DNA of 64,000 bases from DAOVQB01 sp023128935 (GCA_030628905.1 DAOVQB010000001.1:1-64000), one strand, 5' to 3'; shown: positions 1 through 9,563, counted from the first letter of the stretch. The notes: a model not told the origin generated them from the letters alone. Program-made: numbers and translations.

Positions 1-2
1 AT

Positions 3-3000
3 GGCGAACTCATTGGCATTCGGACCTACAGCACCTTTGAGGATCCGTTCAGTGCAGTGGTGGATCTCGACGCTACAATCTACTTCACCGATGCGATGAT
101 GAGCGAGCAGCATGGCAAGGTCTGGCGGATCAAGCGGCCTGGGGGACCCATGGGGGGACACACTCCGCCGGAAATATTGGCCAGCAGCAGCCGGCTCGAC
201 TTCCCCTATGGCCTGGATCTGACAAGTGATGGCACGCTGCTCATCTGCGATGAGTCGGGCAGAGGCCTGTTTGCCTCGGGGGACCATGGAGCTATTTTCC
301 ACCTGATCTACGGGCTCAGCGGCGAGCTGGATTCGCTCATGACCTATGGCATTCCGCACGAAGAGCTGGTGGATCCGCAGCGACTGGCTATCTACCACCC
401 GACGGATCCGCAGATCATCAGCCTCACTGTGGAAGACATCACAGGGGGAAATCTGGTACCCGGTGACACACTGATCGCACGCGCGGAGCTGCAGAACAAC
501 TCCCCCACACCTACCCTCGGGATCGCGGCCGTGCTGCAATACAGTTTGCTGCTTGACCTTCTCGACGCGGAGGCCGAGCGGGGGGATCTGTTTATTGGCG
601 AAGAGACCCACTTGCTGCATTGGTCTGGGAATCTTGAGTATGGCAACCCCCTGGAGATCACCGCCCTGCTGCGCGTGGACACCCTTGCGACACAGGGCCA
701 GATGGCTGAGTTCAGTGTGGGGTTTCAGGGTGGCGGGACGCCCGATCCCGAGACCACTTCCCTGATGATCACCGCGCCGTTGAGTGGAGGAGAGATCGTA
801 GTCCTCGATGCCGCATTCGAGGCCGACTCCACTGCTGGAGCGATCCTGGTGCTGGACCGCGCCGCGCAGCAGATGAGCGTCTACCGCTTGAGCGATCTGT
901 TCGTTCACCCGGTGGACATCCTGCCTGTTTCCTGCAAGCGGTTCCTGGTCTTGGACAGCGAGGCCGATCCGCTCGATCTCGGGGGTGAGACCGGTGCGCT
1001 CCTGGATCTGGATCTTGAGGGAGATGCCGATTCGGTCCTGCTCGCGGGTGATTTCTTCGTGTCCCCGCAGCGCTTGCTGCCAAACCCGCAAGGTGGCTGG
1101 GCCATTCTGGACCCGGGTGCATTGCCTTCTGGGGATGCGAGGGGAGCCCTGTACGCTGTGTCAGAGGACTGGGAGATAGAAATCCTCTGCTATTCACCGG
1201 AGTTCCGCGCGCTGACAGACATGGCCTTCGACTCTCAGGGTCGGCTGTGGTTGAGCGACATGGAGGCCACGGCCCCGGGCGGGAGCGCGGGTATCATCTT
1301 TCTCTGTGAATACAACGCTGGCAGTCGTCGCTACGAGATTGTGGAGTTCTTCGATGAGGAGATCGTTGAGCCCCAAGGGCTGCTGTGGCAGCCGGGTTGG
1401 GGGGGGCTCCTATTCACGGATACAGGCTGGCACTACCAGGCCGATGATCTATGGGTGCGCCGGCTGAACCCTGAGATGGGCAATATTGGCCTGGTGGCTA
1501 GCTGCGACGAGCTGCGCGCGCCCGGGCGGATGCTTTGGCTCAGCGAGAGGGAAGTCCTCATAGTTGATCCCGAGGCCCCGCCGCTGGCCGGTGGGGGAGA
1601 GGGCGTGATCTTCCAGCTGGATCCCACCCAGTACAACAATCTGACGGCTCTGGCCAGTTACGCCGACGCGGTCGAGCTAATCTCCCTCAACACGGTCCCA
1701 GGACCAGAGACGCGGATTGTCTTCTTCACGGCACAGGAAGATTCCTCCGGGCGCTGGGCCCAGCGAGGCGAAACGCTGCACTGTACGATCTGTTTGGCCA
1801 ATTCCGCTCAGGAGGCTGAGCCGTGGGCTTCGCTGACAGTGGAGCTGAGCGAGCAGCTGCTGCTGGATGTGGCCTCGGTGGAGACAAGCCGGGGTGAGGT
1901 TACTGTCTGCGGCGATGTTCTAAGCTGGGAAGGACCCGTGGCAGCCGGTGACACGGTCACGATCGTGTACAATGTGTCCATCCGTTCCACTCCGGGGCTC
2001 TCGTCCTGGGCCGATCAGTGGGCCAATCTCGAGGTCCAGCGGGGCGTCTCCTCGGAAGCGCAGTTGACCTATTACATCTCTAGTGCCGTGGGCGCGGGTG
2101 AGCTGCTGATCCTCGATGCCAGCGCGAATCCCAGGGAACGGGACTATCTGACGGGTGCGGTCTTCCGGATCGAAGGGCCCTTGCGTGAAGTTGTCCCGAT
2201 CCTGGCGGGCTCGCTTTTTGTCTCGCCCTCGGACATTGACCGGATCCCCGGGAGCGAGACGGATTTCCTCATTGTGGATTCGGATACCGAGACGGGGACC
2301 GGAGAGTATGGGGGTGCGCTCCTGCGCGCGAGCACCGAAACCGGACAGATTGAGATTCTCTTCTGCGACACAACGCTCGTGCATCCCCGTGCAGTGGTTG
2401 TGCGAGACAGCACAACCTGCTACCTACTCGACCAGATCGCAGACCCGTTCAACCTCTCTCCCGAGCAGTTCGGTCCGGGAGCGATCTACGAGATTGACCT
2501 GGCCAGCGGAACTGGTGCGGCGCTCTTTTCAGATTCCTGTTTGAGCAGCCCGTATGATCTGACCTCCGGTCCGGATGGCATGCTGTATCTGCTGGACCGG
2601 ACAATAGGGGGGGCTTTCCCGTATGGCGGAGGCGTTATCGCCATCGATCCGTCTGACGGCAGTCACAGAATCGTTCGTCAAGGGAGTCCCTTCCGATCGC
2701 CCCGAGCCCTGACATTTGCTCCCAACGGCCGGCTGCTGGTGGTGGATGCCGGCGAGCCGGGAGCGGAGATGGGAGTGCTCTATTCGCTGGATCCGGAGGG
2801 AGATATCCTGGAGATTACCCGCTGCCGGGATCTCATGTCCCCGAGCGACATCCTGCTCACCGAGACCGGAGGGGCCATTGTTACTGACCGCTGCGCCAAC
2901 CCACTTAGCTTTCCTCCGCCGACCGGTTCGATCTTCCGCTTCGACACGGTGATGGTGGCCGGTGGCCCATACTGCAGCGTGTATCTCTCCGGAGCCCCGC

Positions 3001-3638
3001 TGGTCCAGCCCTGTGCGGGGCACCTTTTCTTCGAGGGAACCGCGGTGATGCTGGAATCCTTCACGCTCTCTGAGACTCCGGGGGGTGTGAAGATCCGCTG
3101 GTCGGCTCCTGATTGCCTTTCCGGTGCCGATTACTACCTATACAGGTGCATGCTGGAAGATGCGGGCAGCAGCTACGATCTGATCAATCCGCATGCTCCG
3201 GTGAGCGGGTCTGGGGAACTGAGTTATATCGATGCCTCTGTCGAAAGCGGGATCCTCTATGAATACCGATTACTGGCTTGCTTGCCGGATGGTTCGCGCC
3301 TCGAGTTCGGTCCCCTCTCCATCCGCGTAGAGCAGGGACCCGGGCATTTTGCCTTGTCGCCGGTTCATCCCAATCCTTTCCCCATGGTCGACGGCGGCGA
3401 GGGCGTGACGATCCGGTTTGCCATTCCTAAGACAGGCGCAAAGGTTCGTCTCTGCCTCTACGATGTGACCGGGAGGCTGGTGCGCGCCCTGCTGGATGAG
3501 CTGATGGATTCTGGCGCGCATGCCTATCTGTGGAATGGGCGGGATGCGCGCGGGGCACCGGTGGGCAGCGGGGTCTATTTCCTGCGCTTGCAGGCCGGCG
3601 CACGCAGAGAACATCGTCGCTTCGTCATCCTGCGTTGA
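3..3638 (+). CDS. Large secreted beta-propeller-like protein with FlgD-like C-terminal domain (5' partial)
   Basis: The frame is open to the left edge, so the true start lies upstream. About 1,200 residues are visible. They contain many short repeats of the type 'G.L..LDP..G', 'P.dl....g..L.vvD' and 'aif.ld', which suggest an NHL- or SMP-30-like beta-propeller repeated several times. Two Ig/DUF11-like segments interrupt these (around residues 130-220 and 580-660, the latter with AGDTVTIVYNVSI). Near the end come a fibronectin-like stretch and a typical FlgD-like Ig/sorting domain, with VRLCLYDVTGRLVR, then WNGRDARG and GVYFLRL, finishing in FVILR. Such tails mark secreted or surface-anchored proteins in FCB-type bacteria. 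The cargo function is unknown. The family assignment is inferred from pattern only; the C-terminal domain is the firmest part. Confidence 0.8.
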   Translation, partial: GELIGIRTYSTFEDPFSAVVDLDATIYFTDAMMSEQHGKVWRIKRPGGPMGGHTPPEILASSSRLDFPYGLDLTSDGTLLICDESGRGLFASGDHGAIFHLIYGLSGELDSLMTYGIPHEELVDPQRLAIYHPTDPQIISLTVEDITGGNLVPGDTLIARAELQNNSPTPTLGIAAVLQYSLLLDLLDAEAERGDLFIGEETHLLHWSGNLEYGNPLEITALLRVDTLATQGQMAEFSVGFQGGGTPDPETTSLMITAPLSGGEIVVLDAAFEADSTAGAILVLDRAAQQMSVYRLSDLFVHPVDILPVSCKRFLVLDSEADPLDLGGETGALLDLDLEGDADSVLLAGDFFVSPQRLLPNPQGGWAILDPGALPSGDARGALYAVSEDWEIEILCYSPEFRALTDMAFDSQGRLWLSDMEATAPGGSAGIIFLCEYNAGSRRYEIVEFFDEEIVEPQGLLWQPGWGGLLFTDTGWHYQADDLWVRRLNPEMGNIGLVASCDELRAPGRMLWLSEREVLIVDPEAPPLAGGGEGVIFQLDPTQYNNLTALASYADAVELISLNTVPGPETRIVFFTAQEDSSGRWAQRGETLHCTICLANSAQEAEPWASLTVELSEQLLLDVASVETSRGEVTVCGDVLSWEGPVAAGDTVTIVYNVSIRSTPGLSSWADQWANLEVQRGVSSEAQLTYYISSAVGAGELLILDASANPRERDYLTGAVFRIEGPLREVVPILAGSLFVSPSDIDRIPGSETDFLIVDSDTETGTGEYGGALLRASTETGQIEILFCDTTLVHPRAVVVRDSTTCYLLDQIADPFNLSPEQFGPGAIYEIDLASGTGAALFSDSCLSSPYDLTSGPDGMLYLLDRTIGGAFPYGGGVIAIDPSDGSHRIVRQGSPFRSPRALTFAPNGRLLVVDAGEPGAEMGVLYSLDPEGDILEITRCRDLMSPSDILLTETGGAIVTDRCANPLSFPPPTGSIFRFDTVMVAGGPYCSVYLSGAPLVQPCAGHLFFEGTAVMLESFTLSETPGGVKIRWSAPDCLSGADYYLYRCMLEDAGSSYDLINPHAPVSGSGELSYIDASVESGILYEYRLLACLPDGSRLEFGPLSIRVEQGPGHFALSPVHPNPFPMVDGGEGVTIRFAIPKTGAKVRLCLYDVTGRLVRALLDELMDSGAHAYLWNGRDARGAPVGSGVYFLRLQAGARREHRRFVILR

Positions 3639-3944
3639 TGTGGTATGTCCCTATGGGTTCAGTGGAACGTACCCGACGGGACAGCCGCGGCAGCGGCGGA
3701 AGCGATTCGTGACCCTCCATTGTCAGATTCCGATCATATCCAGACGGCGGAACTCCTCTGGCTGCCATTGATTACAAGATAAGTGCTTCGCATGGGCCGT
3801 TCTGGCACAGATCTGGTAGTTACACCAAAGGCGTAACGGAAATCCGGACGACGGGGATTGGATCGAATCCTGGACATGGGTTCGAGGGTCCCGGAGGGCG
3901 TCGGCGACCGGGGGGGGAATCCTCACAGGAAAGGGGTAGCAGAT
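3639..3944. other. Intergenic stretch without a recognisable gene
   Basis: About 300 bases lie between the stop of the propeller protein and the lipoprotein start. Short open frames here are overlaps of neighbouring genes in other frames and have no ribosome binding site. No convincing terminator or promoter was found. The last 20 bases hold the ribosome binding site (AGGAAAGGGG) of the next gene. Confidence 0.5.
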
Positions 3945-5081
3945 ATGAAGGCGCAATCCAAAACCCGGGTTCTGGCATGGAGCGCTCTACTTGCGGTTTT
4001 TATCCTTGTCGGGTGCAGCGGCGAGGAAAACGCGAGCGTCCCATCAACGAACGATCCTGGCAGCCAGGTCGTAGATCTGGATGATCCCTACGGAGGTTTC
4101 CAGGCGGTGGACGAGGATCCAGCCTTTGGTGATGCAGCGCTGATCAGTTCCGCCTCCTCGGAAGAACTCTTGGACGAGAACGAGGGCTACGATGGCCTCA
4201 CCCCGGACGACAGGATGCGGGCCGAGGACGTGGAGCGGTGCAAGCGTCGCTGGTACTCGATGACCATTCTCTGGGGCACACTGGCGCCGGCTGAGACCTA
4301 CATAGACAGCATCGACACCTCGGGTGCAGCTGAGACAGTCATCTGGGATGGATCCATGACCCTGGAGCATGGTTGCATCCGCGTTGTCAGCCTGGTGCAC
4401 TTCGAGCCGGGTGAGGATTTCCTGCTGAAGCCGCGGCCGGGACCAGGGGAGCTCGCGTGGCAATCGCGCACGCACGGATACTATGACGGCTTGCGCGTCA
4501 TCCTGACCGTGCCTGTGGACAGCATCAGCATCAGCACGAATAACGAAGAGGTCATATTCACCTTCGAGGCGAAACCGATCGGCGAGCTGTCCTTCACGCT
4601 CAACGAGCTGGAGGGTCTTGACGAGATCATCGATGTTCCTTCTTCCAACGAGCAGCTTTCCTTCCGCTGCATGCGCATGGATCGCAACGTCCACTACAGG
4701 GGGTTCTGTGGCGGAAGATGGTCCTGGGCCGAGGGTGATTCCGTGGGCAGATTCAAAGGCCGCTGGGTTTCTGCCACGGGCAGGCCTCTGGGCTACATGA
4801 GAGGCCACTACGGGGTCAAGTCGAATGGCGAGGAGGTTTTCTTTGGCAAATACATTAACGAGAGCGGTAGGTTCATGGGCTTCTTGCGGGGGCAGTATGA
4901 GATGATACGGGACACCGGCAAGGAGGAAACGCAGACCTATGATGAGGTCGGGCGCTTCCACGGCGGATGGGTGCAACGCAACGGCAGCACCATCGGCAGC
5001 GTGGGTGGGCACTGGACCCGCCGCGGCGAGCGGCCCGGACTGTTCAGTGGCCTATGGCGGTCGGAGTTTGCGATTCCCTAG
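3945..5081 (+). CDS. Lipoprotein with C-terminal Gly/aromatic repeats
   Basis: Predicted outer-membrane or periplasmic lipoprotein of 378 residues and unknown function. The frame is open from 3858, but the ATG at 3945 follows AGGAAAGGGG and begins a clean lipoprotein signal, with a hydrophobic core and the lipobox LVGC near residue 22. The middle part (about 100-260) is beta-rich. The last ~130 residues are built from repeated short Gly-aromatic units (FCGGRW, FKGRW, MRGHY, FFGKY, FLRGQY, FHGGW, VGGHW, FSGLW), spaced about 15-25 residues apart, which may form a repetitive beta structure. It stands alone and is followed by a strong terminator. No family was recognised. Confidence 0.8.
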   Translation: MKAQSKTRVLAWSALLAVFILVGCSGEENASVPSTNDPGSQVVDLDDPYGGFQAVDEDPAFGDAALISSASSEELLDENEGYDGLTPDDRMRAEDVERCKRRWYSMTILWGTLAPAETYIDSIDTSGAAETVIWDGSMTLEHGCIRVVSLVHFEPGEDFLLKPRPGPGELAWQSRTHGYYDGLRVILTVPVDSISISTNNEEVIFTFEAKPIGELSFTLNELEGLDEIIDVPSSNEQLSFRCMRMDRNVHYRGFCGGRWSWAEGDSVGRFKGRWVSATGRPLGYMRGHYGVKSNGEEVFFGKYINESGRFMGFLRGQYEMIRDTGKEETQTYDEVGRFHGGWVQRNGSTIGSVGGHWTRRGERPGLFSGLWRSEFAIP

Positions 5082-5100
5082 TCTTCCTTCCCCCGGCACA

Positions 5101-5134
5101 CCCTCTCCGGGGCTCGCATGAGACCCGGAGAGGG
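5101..5134 (+). other. Inverted repeat just after the lipoprotein gene
   Basis: Perfect 11-bp inverted repeat (CCCTCTCCGGG / CCCGGAGAGGG) around a 12-base loop, beginning 19 bases after the stop codon. There is no T-run after it. It stands 48 bases before a canonical terminator hairpin and shares the GAGAGGG/CCCTCTC core, so the two could form alternative structures. Function is inferred only. Confidence 0.5.
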
Positions 5135-5182
5135 CTTCCCGCACGGACTCCAAGCGCCCCTCGGGGATCTCGCGCGGGAAGA

Positions 5183-5220
5183 GGAGAGGGAACCGAGAGG
5201 TTCCCTCTCCGTTTTCTTTT
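5183..5220 (+). terminator. Strong intrinsic terminator
   Basis: Perfect 12-bp stem (GGAGAGGGAACC paired with GGTTCCCTCTCC) with a GAGA tetraloop, followed directly by GTTTTCTTTT. It closes the transcript of the lipoprotein gene ending at 5081 and separates it from the NYN-domain gene. Confidence 0.9.
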
Positions 5221-5385
5221 ACCATTGCGATTCGCCCACTGCCAGAGCGTTCGGGGCCGGCGAGGAAACCTATAGACAGTGAGAAGTGTGGGTATGTGCG
5301 AGAGTTGCGTCTTTATGCCTGATGACCTAGGCTTAAGTGGCGTCTGCAGGGAAGTTGGGTGGTAGCAGATGGTGCCGGAGCGCAT

Positions 5386-6252
5386 ATGGCCTACGAGCGA
5401 TGGAAACGGCGATTATGGATTATCGATGGGCACAATGCTATCTTTGCCCTTCCGCGACTCTGCCAGCTTCAGAGGGACGGCGACAAGCAGCAGGCGCGCC
5501 ACGAACTCGAGGCTCTCCTGGAGCCCTTTGCCCGTAGCCTGCGACGATGCATGGTAGTCGTCTACGACGGGAATGAAATGCTCCGCAACCCCGATGCTGG
5601 TGAACGAGGGGGACTGCAGACCCAATACAGCCAACCTCCAGAAGAGGCCGATGACCGGATTGTCTTCCTGGCGGAGCAGGCTCTGGGCCGAGGGGAGTCC
5701 GTTGCGATAGTCACCAATGACCGCCGCAGCCTGTGCCCCCGGCTTTCCTCTGAGGCCCAGGTCCTGGCGGTTGAGGAGTTCCGGGATCGTTTCCTGCATG
5801 CGCAGCGGTCCGATGGGGAGGAGAAACAGATTTCCGCTGAGGATCAGCGGGAGATCGCATCGATGTTCATGGCGCGCGAGAGCGAAATCCAGGACAGTGC
5901 CCGCCAAGGTGCTCGGCGCAGGGAGCGGGAAGCAGCCGGGCGTTGGCAGACGCGCGTGGGTGTGGCCGGCGCCGGCGGGTCTGGTGAATCAGAGTCACCG
6001 CATGCCATGGAAGCCGAGCGCCATGCCCGTAGGATCCGCGCCGACCGTGGGCAACCAAATGTGCGCCACCTCGGCTCCGAGGGGGAGCCGGCGGGAAAGG
6101 TGGGAGCGGCACGGGGAGGCCACGACCCAGCCCCCGGGGGCGCTACCGGTGAGAGCGAGGAGGCCAAGAGGGTCAGGGCAGCCAAGAGAAGACGTGGGCT
6201 GCGACAACAAAAGCGCCGGCTGGAGCAGCGCCGACGCAGGCAGAGCCATTGA
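5386..6252 (+). CDS. YacP-like NYN (PIN-fold) domain protein with basic C-terminal tail
   Basis: The N-terminal ~150 residues match the YacP/NYN family of PIN-like ribonucleases: WIIDGHN near the start, VVYDGNE in the middle, then PPEEADDRIVFLAEQ and VTNDR. These supply the conserved Asp residues expected to bind metal for RNA cleavage. YacP (Rae1) in Bacillus is a ribosome-associated mRNA endonuclease, so a role in RNA turnover is likely but inferred. The last ~130 residues are low-complexity, rich in Arg, Glu, Gly and Ala, and very basic at the end, probably disordered and RNA-binding. The ATG at 5386 has GGAG 5 bases upstream; a GTG at 5359 with AGGGAAG is a possible alternative. The stop overlaps the upstream end of the next frame. 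Confidence 0.75.
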   Translation: MAYERWKRRLWIIDGHNAIFALPRLCQLQRDGDKQQARHELEALLEPFARSLRRCMVVVYDGNEMLRNPDAGERGGLQTQYSQPPEEADDRIVFLAEQALGRGESVAIVTNDRRSLCPRLSSEAQVLAVEEFRDRFLHAQRSDGEEKQISAEDQREIASMFMARESEIQDSARQGARRREREAAGRWQTRVGVAGAGGSGESESPHAMEAERHARRIRADRGQPNVRHLGSEGEPAGKVGAARGGHDPAPGGATGESEEAKRVRAAKRRRGLRQQKRRLEQRRRRQSH

Positions 6253-6272
6253 ATGCGGGGGGGGGAGTCGAG

Positions 6273-6914
6273 ATGGTCATGTCTGAGCTGATTGGAAACC
6301 CGAGGTGGGAACTCTGGTGGAAACGGGCAACCTGCCTCGTTGCAGGTTTGCTCCTGCTCGCGCCGCTCTCATGGGCCGCGGGGGATAGCAAAGGGCCGAT
6401 GACACTTGACGATGCCCTCGAGTGGGAACGGACCCACCCCGATGATCCGGAAGCCCTGAAGGAACTGGGATATGCGTACTACGAGATAGATCGGATGGAG
6501 GATGCCCTGGACGCTTTCCTGCAGGTTGTCAGGTTGAACCCAGACGATGCCGAGGCGATGGTGAATGTGGGTATTGTTTACAGCGACCTGAACAGGCAGG
6601 ACGAGGCGCTCGACATGTTCCGCAGGGCCAGACGCCTTGTCCCGAACGACCCCGTCGTGCTATGCAATGAGGCCATCGTCCTCTATGGACTGGGCAAGAC
6701 GGAGGAGGCGGTCCGTGGTTTCCTGAGCGCCCTGCAGATAGACCCGGAGAACCAGCTGGCGCACTTCCAACTGGGCGTCGCTTTCGCCGATGCCGGCATC
6801 TTCAAGGAAGCGATCCGTGAATGGGAAGCTGTGATCGCCAGCGACTCAACCACCGCGGCTGCTGCCCAGGCGCGAGCGAACATCATGATGGCGCGGGGCA
6901 TGCGTGCGGGGTGA
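6273..6914 (+). CDS. Exported TPR-repeat protein
   Basis: Protein of 213 residues with an N-terminal hydrophobic signal (about residues 20-38, LVAGLLLLAPLSWAAG). At least four tetratricopeptide repeats follow (for example PEALKELGYAYYEIDRMEDA, then AEAMVNVGIVYSDLNRQDEA, then PVVLCNEAIVLYGLGKTEEA and NQLAHFQLGVAFADAG). TPRs make protein-protein scaffolds, and the signal places it in the periplasm. The ATG at 6273 follows GGGGGAG at 5-base spacing, better than the TTG at 6249. The partner is unknown; a second TPR protein follows 186 bases downstream. Confidence 0.8.
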   Translation: MVMSELIGNPRWELWWKRATCLVAGLLLLAPLSWAAGDSKGPMTLDDALEWERTHPDDPEALKELGYAYYEIDRMEDALDAFLQVVRLNPDDAEAMVNVGIVYSDLNRQDEALDMFRRARRLVPNDPVVLCNEAIVLYGLGKTEEAVRGFLSALQIDPENQLAHFQLGVAFADAGIFKEAIREWEAVIASDSTTAAAAQARANIMMARGMRAG

Positions 6915-7100
6915 GCATGACTTGAGCATGGCCAAGGTGAGGGCATGCGGATACGCGCAGCGGGAGCAGAGGGCTAGGGCCCGGGGCAGGCAGTAGAGGT
7001 GCCCGCGAGCTGCCCGCCCCCCATTCTTGACAGTCCTGGAAGGCTCTGATAGCGTCCTGGCCTGTTGGCCTGCAGCCGCCGCACGGAGAAGGAGGAAGTG

Positions 7101-8336
7101 ATGTGGGGTGTGATTCCAGAACAGGGTGAACGCATGACCCGTCCCGGTATCTTCGCAGCACGGTTTCGCTTGCTGGCGGCCCTCTGTGTAGGCGGGATAC
7201 TGAGCGCTTTCTTGATGTCCAGCGCGATGGCTCAGAGCAAAGACGCTAAGGCGATCTTCTCGCAGGAGGAGCTTTGCGAGAAGAGCTATCAGACGGGACT
7301 TGAGTACCTGAAGAACTGCCAACTCCGCGATGCAGCCGAGGCCTTCACGGAAGTCAAGGAAGCCTGTCCTGACATGATCGATGCCTATCTGAACCTGGGC
7401 GCGATTGAGGTACAGCTCAAGGAGTACATGCGCGCCATTGACACCTATCAAGATGCGCTCGATCAGGATGCGGACAATCTTGATGTAAAGGAGGCGATGG
7501 CCTATGCGCTGAGTTGCGCTGGGGAACTCGATGATGCGGCCGTCATGTACTTGGAACTCCATGAAGCCCGCCCTCAGAAGACTGATATTATCAGGAATCT
7601 CGCCTTTGTGTACAAGCAGAAGGGCCTGATTGCCGAAGCAGTGATGCTGTACAACCGGCTTATCGAGCTAGGTGCGGCGGATCCGACTATGGTGTCCGAG
7701 GCAGGCCGGCTGGCGCTTGAGCAGAAGCTATATCTCCCAGCAATCACCTTCTACAAGAAGCTCTACGAGTACAACCAGAAGGATGTGAACACCCTGAGCA
7801 TCCTGGGTGGCTACTACTTCAAGATCAAGTTCTACGACCAGGCCGTGGGCTACTACGACAAGATTCTGGAGCTGGAACAGGATAGCGATCAAACACTTCA
7901 GTACCATAAGATTCGCGCTGCATGTCTCAAGAGTATAAAGGAACACGCGCGAGCGGCGGAGGACTATGAATACGTGTTGGCGCAGGAGCCTTCCAGCGTA
8001 GCGAATTACTGCAACTTGATCTTCGTCTACAAGAACCTCAGGAACTTCGAGAAAGCTGTCGCGACGGTGAAAAGGGGTCTCGAGGTGGATCCCAATGCGG
8101 GCTGTCTGTACTACGGGTGGGGCCTAACGCTGGAGGGCCAGGGTAAGAGTCACGAGAAGAGGAAACGGTTTGAGGATGCGATTGACTCCTATAAGGCTGC
8201 AAAGGGCAAGTTCCAGAGGGTTATCGACCTGGACGATCCAACCTATGCCCGGTACGCCAGAAAGCAGCTGGAGCGCATGGACCTCCTGATCGAGCGTGTC
8301 AAGAAGCTCCAAGAGAGGGAGGAGATGAACCAGTAG
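7101..8336 (+). CDS. Exported TPR-repeat protein
   Basis: Protein of 411 residues. The start ATG at 7101 follows AAGGAGGAAGTG, a near-perfect ribosome binding site. The N-terminus has a signal sequence (hydrophobic LLAALCVGGILSAFLMSSAMA, then cleavage after Ala). The remainder is a run of tetratricopeptide repeats (for example YLNLGAIEVQLKEYMRAIDT and SILGGYYFKIKFYDQAVGYY) up to a helical Lys/Glu-rich end. It is probably a periplasmic scaffold. It pairs with the smaller TPR gene upstream. The substrate or partner is unknown. Confidence 0.8.
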   Translation: MWGVIPEQGERMTRPGIFAARFRLLAALCVGGILSAFLMSSAMAQSKDAKAIFSQEELCEKSYQTGLEYLKNCQLRDAAEAFTEVKEACPDMIDAYLNLGAIEVQLKEYMRAIDTYQDALDQDADNLDVKEAMAYALSCAGELDDAAVMYLELHEARPQKTDIIRNLAFVYKQKGLIAEAVMLYNRLIELGAADPTMVSEAGRLALEQKLYLPAITFYKKLYEYNQKDVNTLSILGGYYFKIKFYDQAVGYYDKILELEQDSDQTLQYHKIRAACLKSIKEHARAAEDYEYVLAQEPSSVANYCNLIFVYKNLRNFEKAVATVKRGLEVDPNAGCLYYGWGLTLEGQGKSHEKRKRFEDAIDSYKAAKGKFQRVIDLDDPTYARYARKQLERMDLLIERVKKLQEREEMNQ

Positions 8337-8442
8337 GGATTCAGACCGGCCGACACTTGGAAGACGCAAGTTGCCCCCCTGCGGGAACCATGCGCAGCCC
8401 TGACGCAAAACCTCCGCACAGATCCGCGCTCCGAGCTGGGAC

Positions 8443-8471
8443 TTGACACCCTCGGTAACGTCGGATAGGCT
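8443..8471 (+). promoter_or_regulatory. Sigma-70-type promoter for the tRNA-Ser/tRNA-Arg pair
   Basis: Perfect -35 box TTGACA (8443-8448), a 17-base spacer and TAGGCT (8466-8471) as -10, ending 10 bases before the first base of tRNA-Ser. Position and spacing fit a housekeeping promoter driving the two tRNA genes. Confidence 0.75.
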
Positions 8472-8481
8472 TCGAGCTTGG

Positions 8482-8569
8482 GGAGAGGTGGCCGAGTGGC
8501 TGAAGGCGGCACATTGCTAATGTGTTGTGGGTTTATAGCTCACCGCGGGTTCGAATCCCGCCCTCTCCG
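8482..8569 (+). tRNA. tRNA-Ser (anticodon GCT)
   Basis: 88-base class II tRNA. The acceptor stem is GGAGAGG/CCTCTCC with discriminator G. The anticodon loop TTGCTAA gives anticodon GCT (codons AGC/AGU). A long variable arm (GTTGTGGGTTTATAGCTCAC region) and the T arm with GGTTCGAATCC are present. CCA is not encoded. Confidence 0.97.
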
Positions 8570-8578
8570 CGGCTTTAA

Positions 8579-8652
<74 letters not shown>

Positions 8653-8751
8653 CAGCTCCTGCCGGGGGGCTATGGCGCCTCCCGGTGCTGCACTCCGTGT
8701 TTACAGGGACTGTCCTTGCCTTTCCAACCACGGACTCTGGAGGAACGATCC

Positions 8752-9462
8752 ATGAAGCAGCTCTTCGTGCTAGGGATAGCCGTGTTGCTCTTGGTGGCTC
8801 CAGGCTGCAAGTCAGGGGCCGGCAGTGCTGCCACCGTAATGAAATCCCCGGGTTTCAATCTGGGGGATCTAGAGGTGCTTGCCTATCTGGGCCTGGGCAG
8901 TTCTGTTGAAGACGCTATGGCCGTTGCGATGATGGGGCCAGTCCTCGAGGGTCACCTCCAAGCTGCCCCTCATGACTTTGTCATCCTGTCGGCCAGCGAG
9001 TGCGCACGACGCGCGAGCCTTGACGGCGTGCAGGAGTTGCACAGGGATGTGCTTGACTTCTGGTTGGATCACAAGAAGGTTGACAAACTCAAAATGCAGC
9101 AACTCTGTTCAATTCTTGGTGTACAGGCGATCCTTGTGGGCGTGATAGAGGACTGGATACAGAGCAGGGGATCTACGGCTGCCGACGAAGCGGCTCATAC
9201 ACAGATCACGGCGAGTCTTTCCATTTACTCGGCCGCGACCGGACGGCGTGAGTGGAGAGCGCGCAGCACCGTCATGCGCGCGGCCCAACAGTTTGAGACC
9301 AGCGACAGGGATACCGGGAGAGGTTCGCGCATGAGCGGCATTGGCTCCAAGAGAGATATGGCAGGGCTGAGTGCTAACCTGCGCTCCGGGTCCGCCCCGC
9401 CGCGGTTTGAGGAAGTGATTCCGGAAGTGGCGGCCGAGCTGGCAGAGGCCATGGTTCCGTGA
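8752..9462 (+). CDS. Putative lipoprotein (CsgG/GNA1162-like fold suspected)
   Basis: Protein of 236 residues with an N-terminal lipoprotein signal (MKQLFVLGIAVLLLVAPGC; lipobox APGC). The ATG at 8752 follows CTGGAGGAACGATCC. The body has the outline of periplasmic CsgG/GNA1162-type proteins: a 'vL...l...g..vi...' region, then LCSILGVQAILVGVIEDW and a later segment around residue 155 (SLSIYSAATGRREWRARS). That group assembles or recycles envelope components, but the match is by pattern and is tentative. It lies between the tRNA pair and tadA. Confidence 0.65.
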   Translation: MKQLFVLGIAVLLLVAPGCKSGAGSAATVMKSPGFNLGDLEVLAYLGLGSSVEDAMAVAMMGPVLEGHLQAAPHDFVILSASECARRASLDGVQELHRDVLDFWLDHKKVDKLKMQQLCSILGVQAILVGVIEDWIQSRGSTAADEAAHTQITASLSIYSAATGRREWRARSTVMRAAQQFETSDRDTGRGSRMSGIGSKRDMAGLSANLRSGSAPPRFEEVIPEVAAELAEAMVP

Positions 9463-9563
9463 GAGCTTGTCCGCGAAGCAGTAGTAGTCAGGTCTTAGGG
9501 CTTGCGCGAGCCCTTAGGGCCTGCGCAGTGGTGTGCCAAGAGGAGTGCAAGGTAGTGCGCGAG

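Noticed and set aside
4044..5012. Long minus-strand frame (322 residues) opposite the lipoprotein gene
   Set aside because: It mirrors a well-supported plus-strand gene with lipobox and ribosome binding site; composition is that of an antisense shadow in GC-rich DNA.
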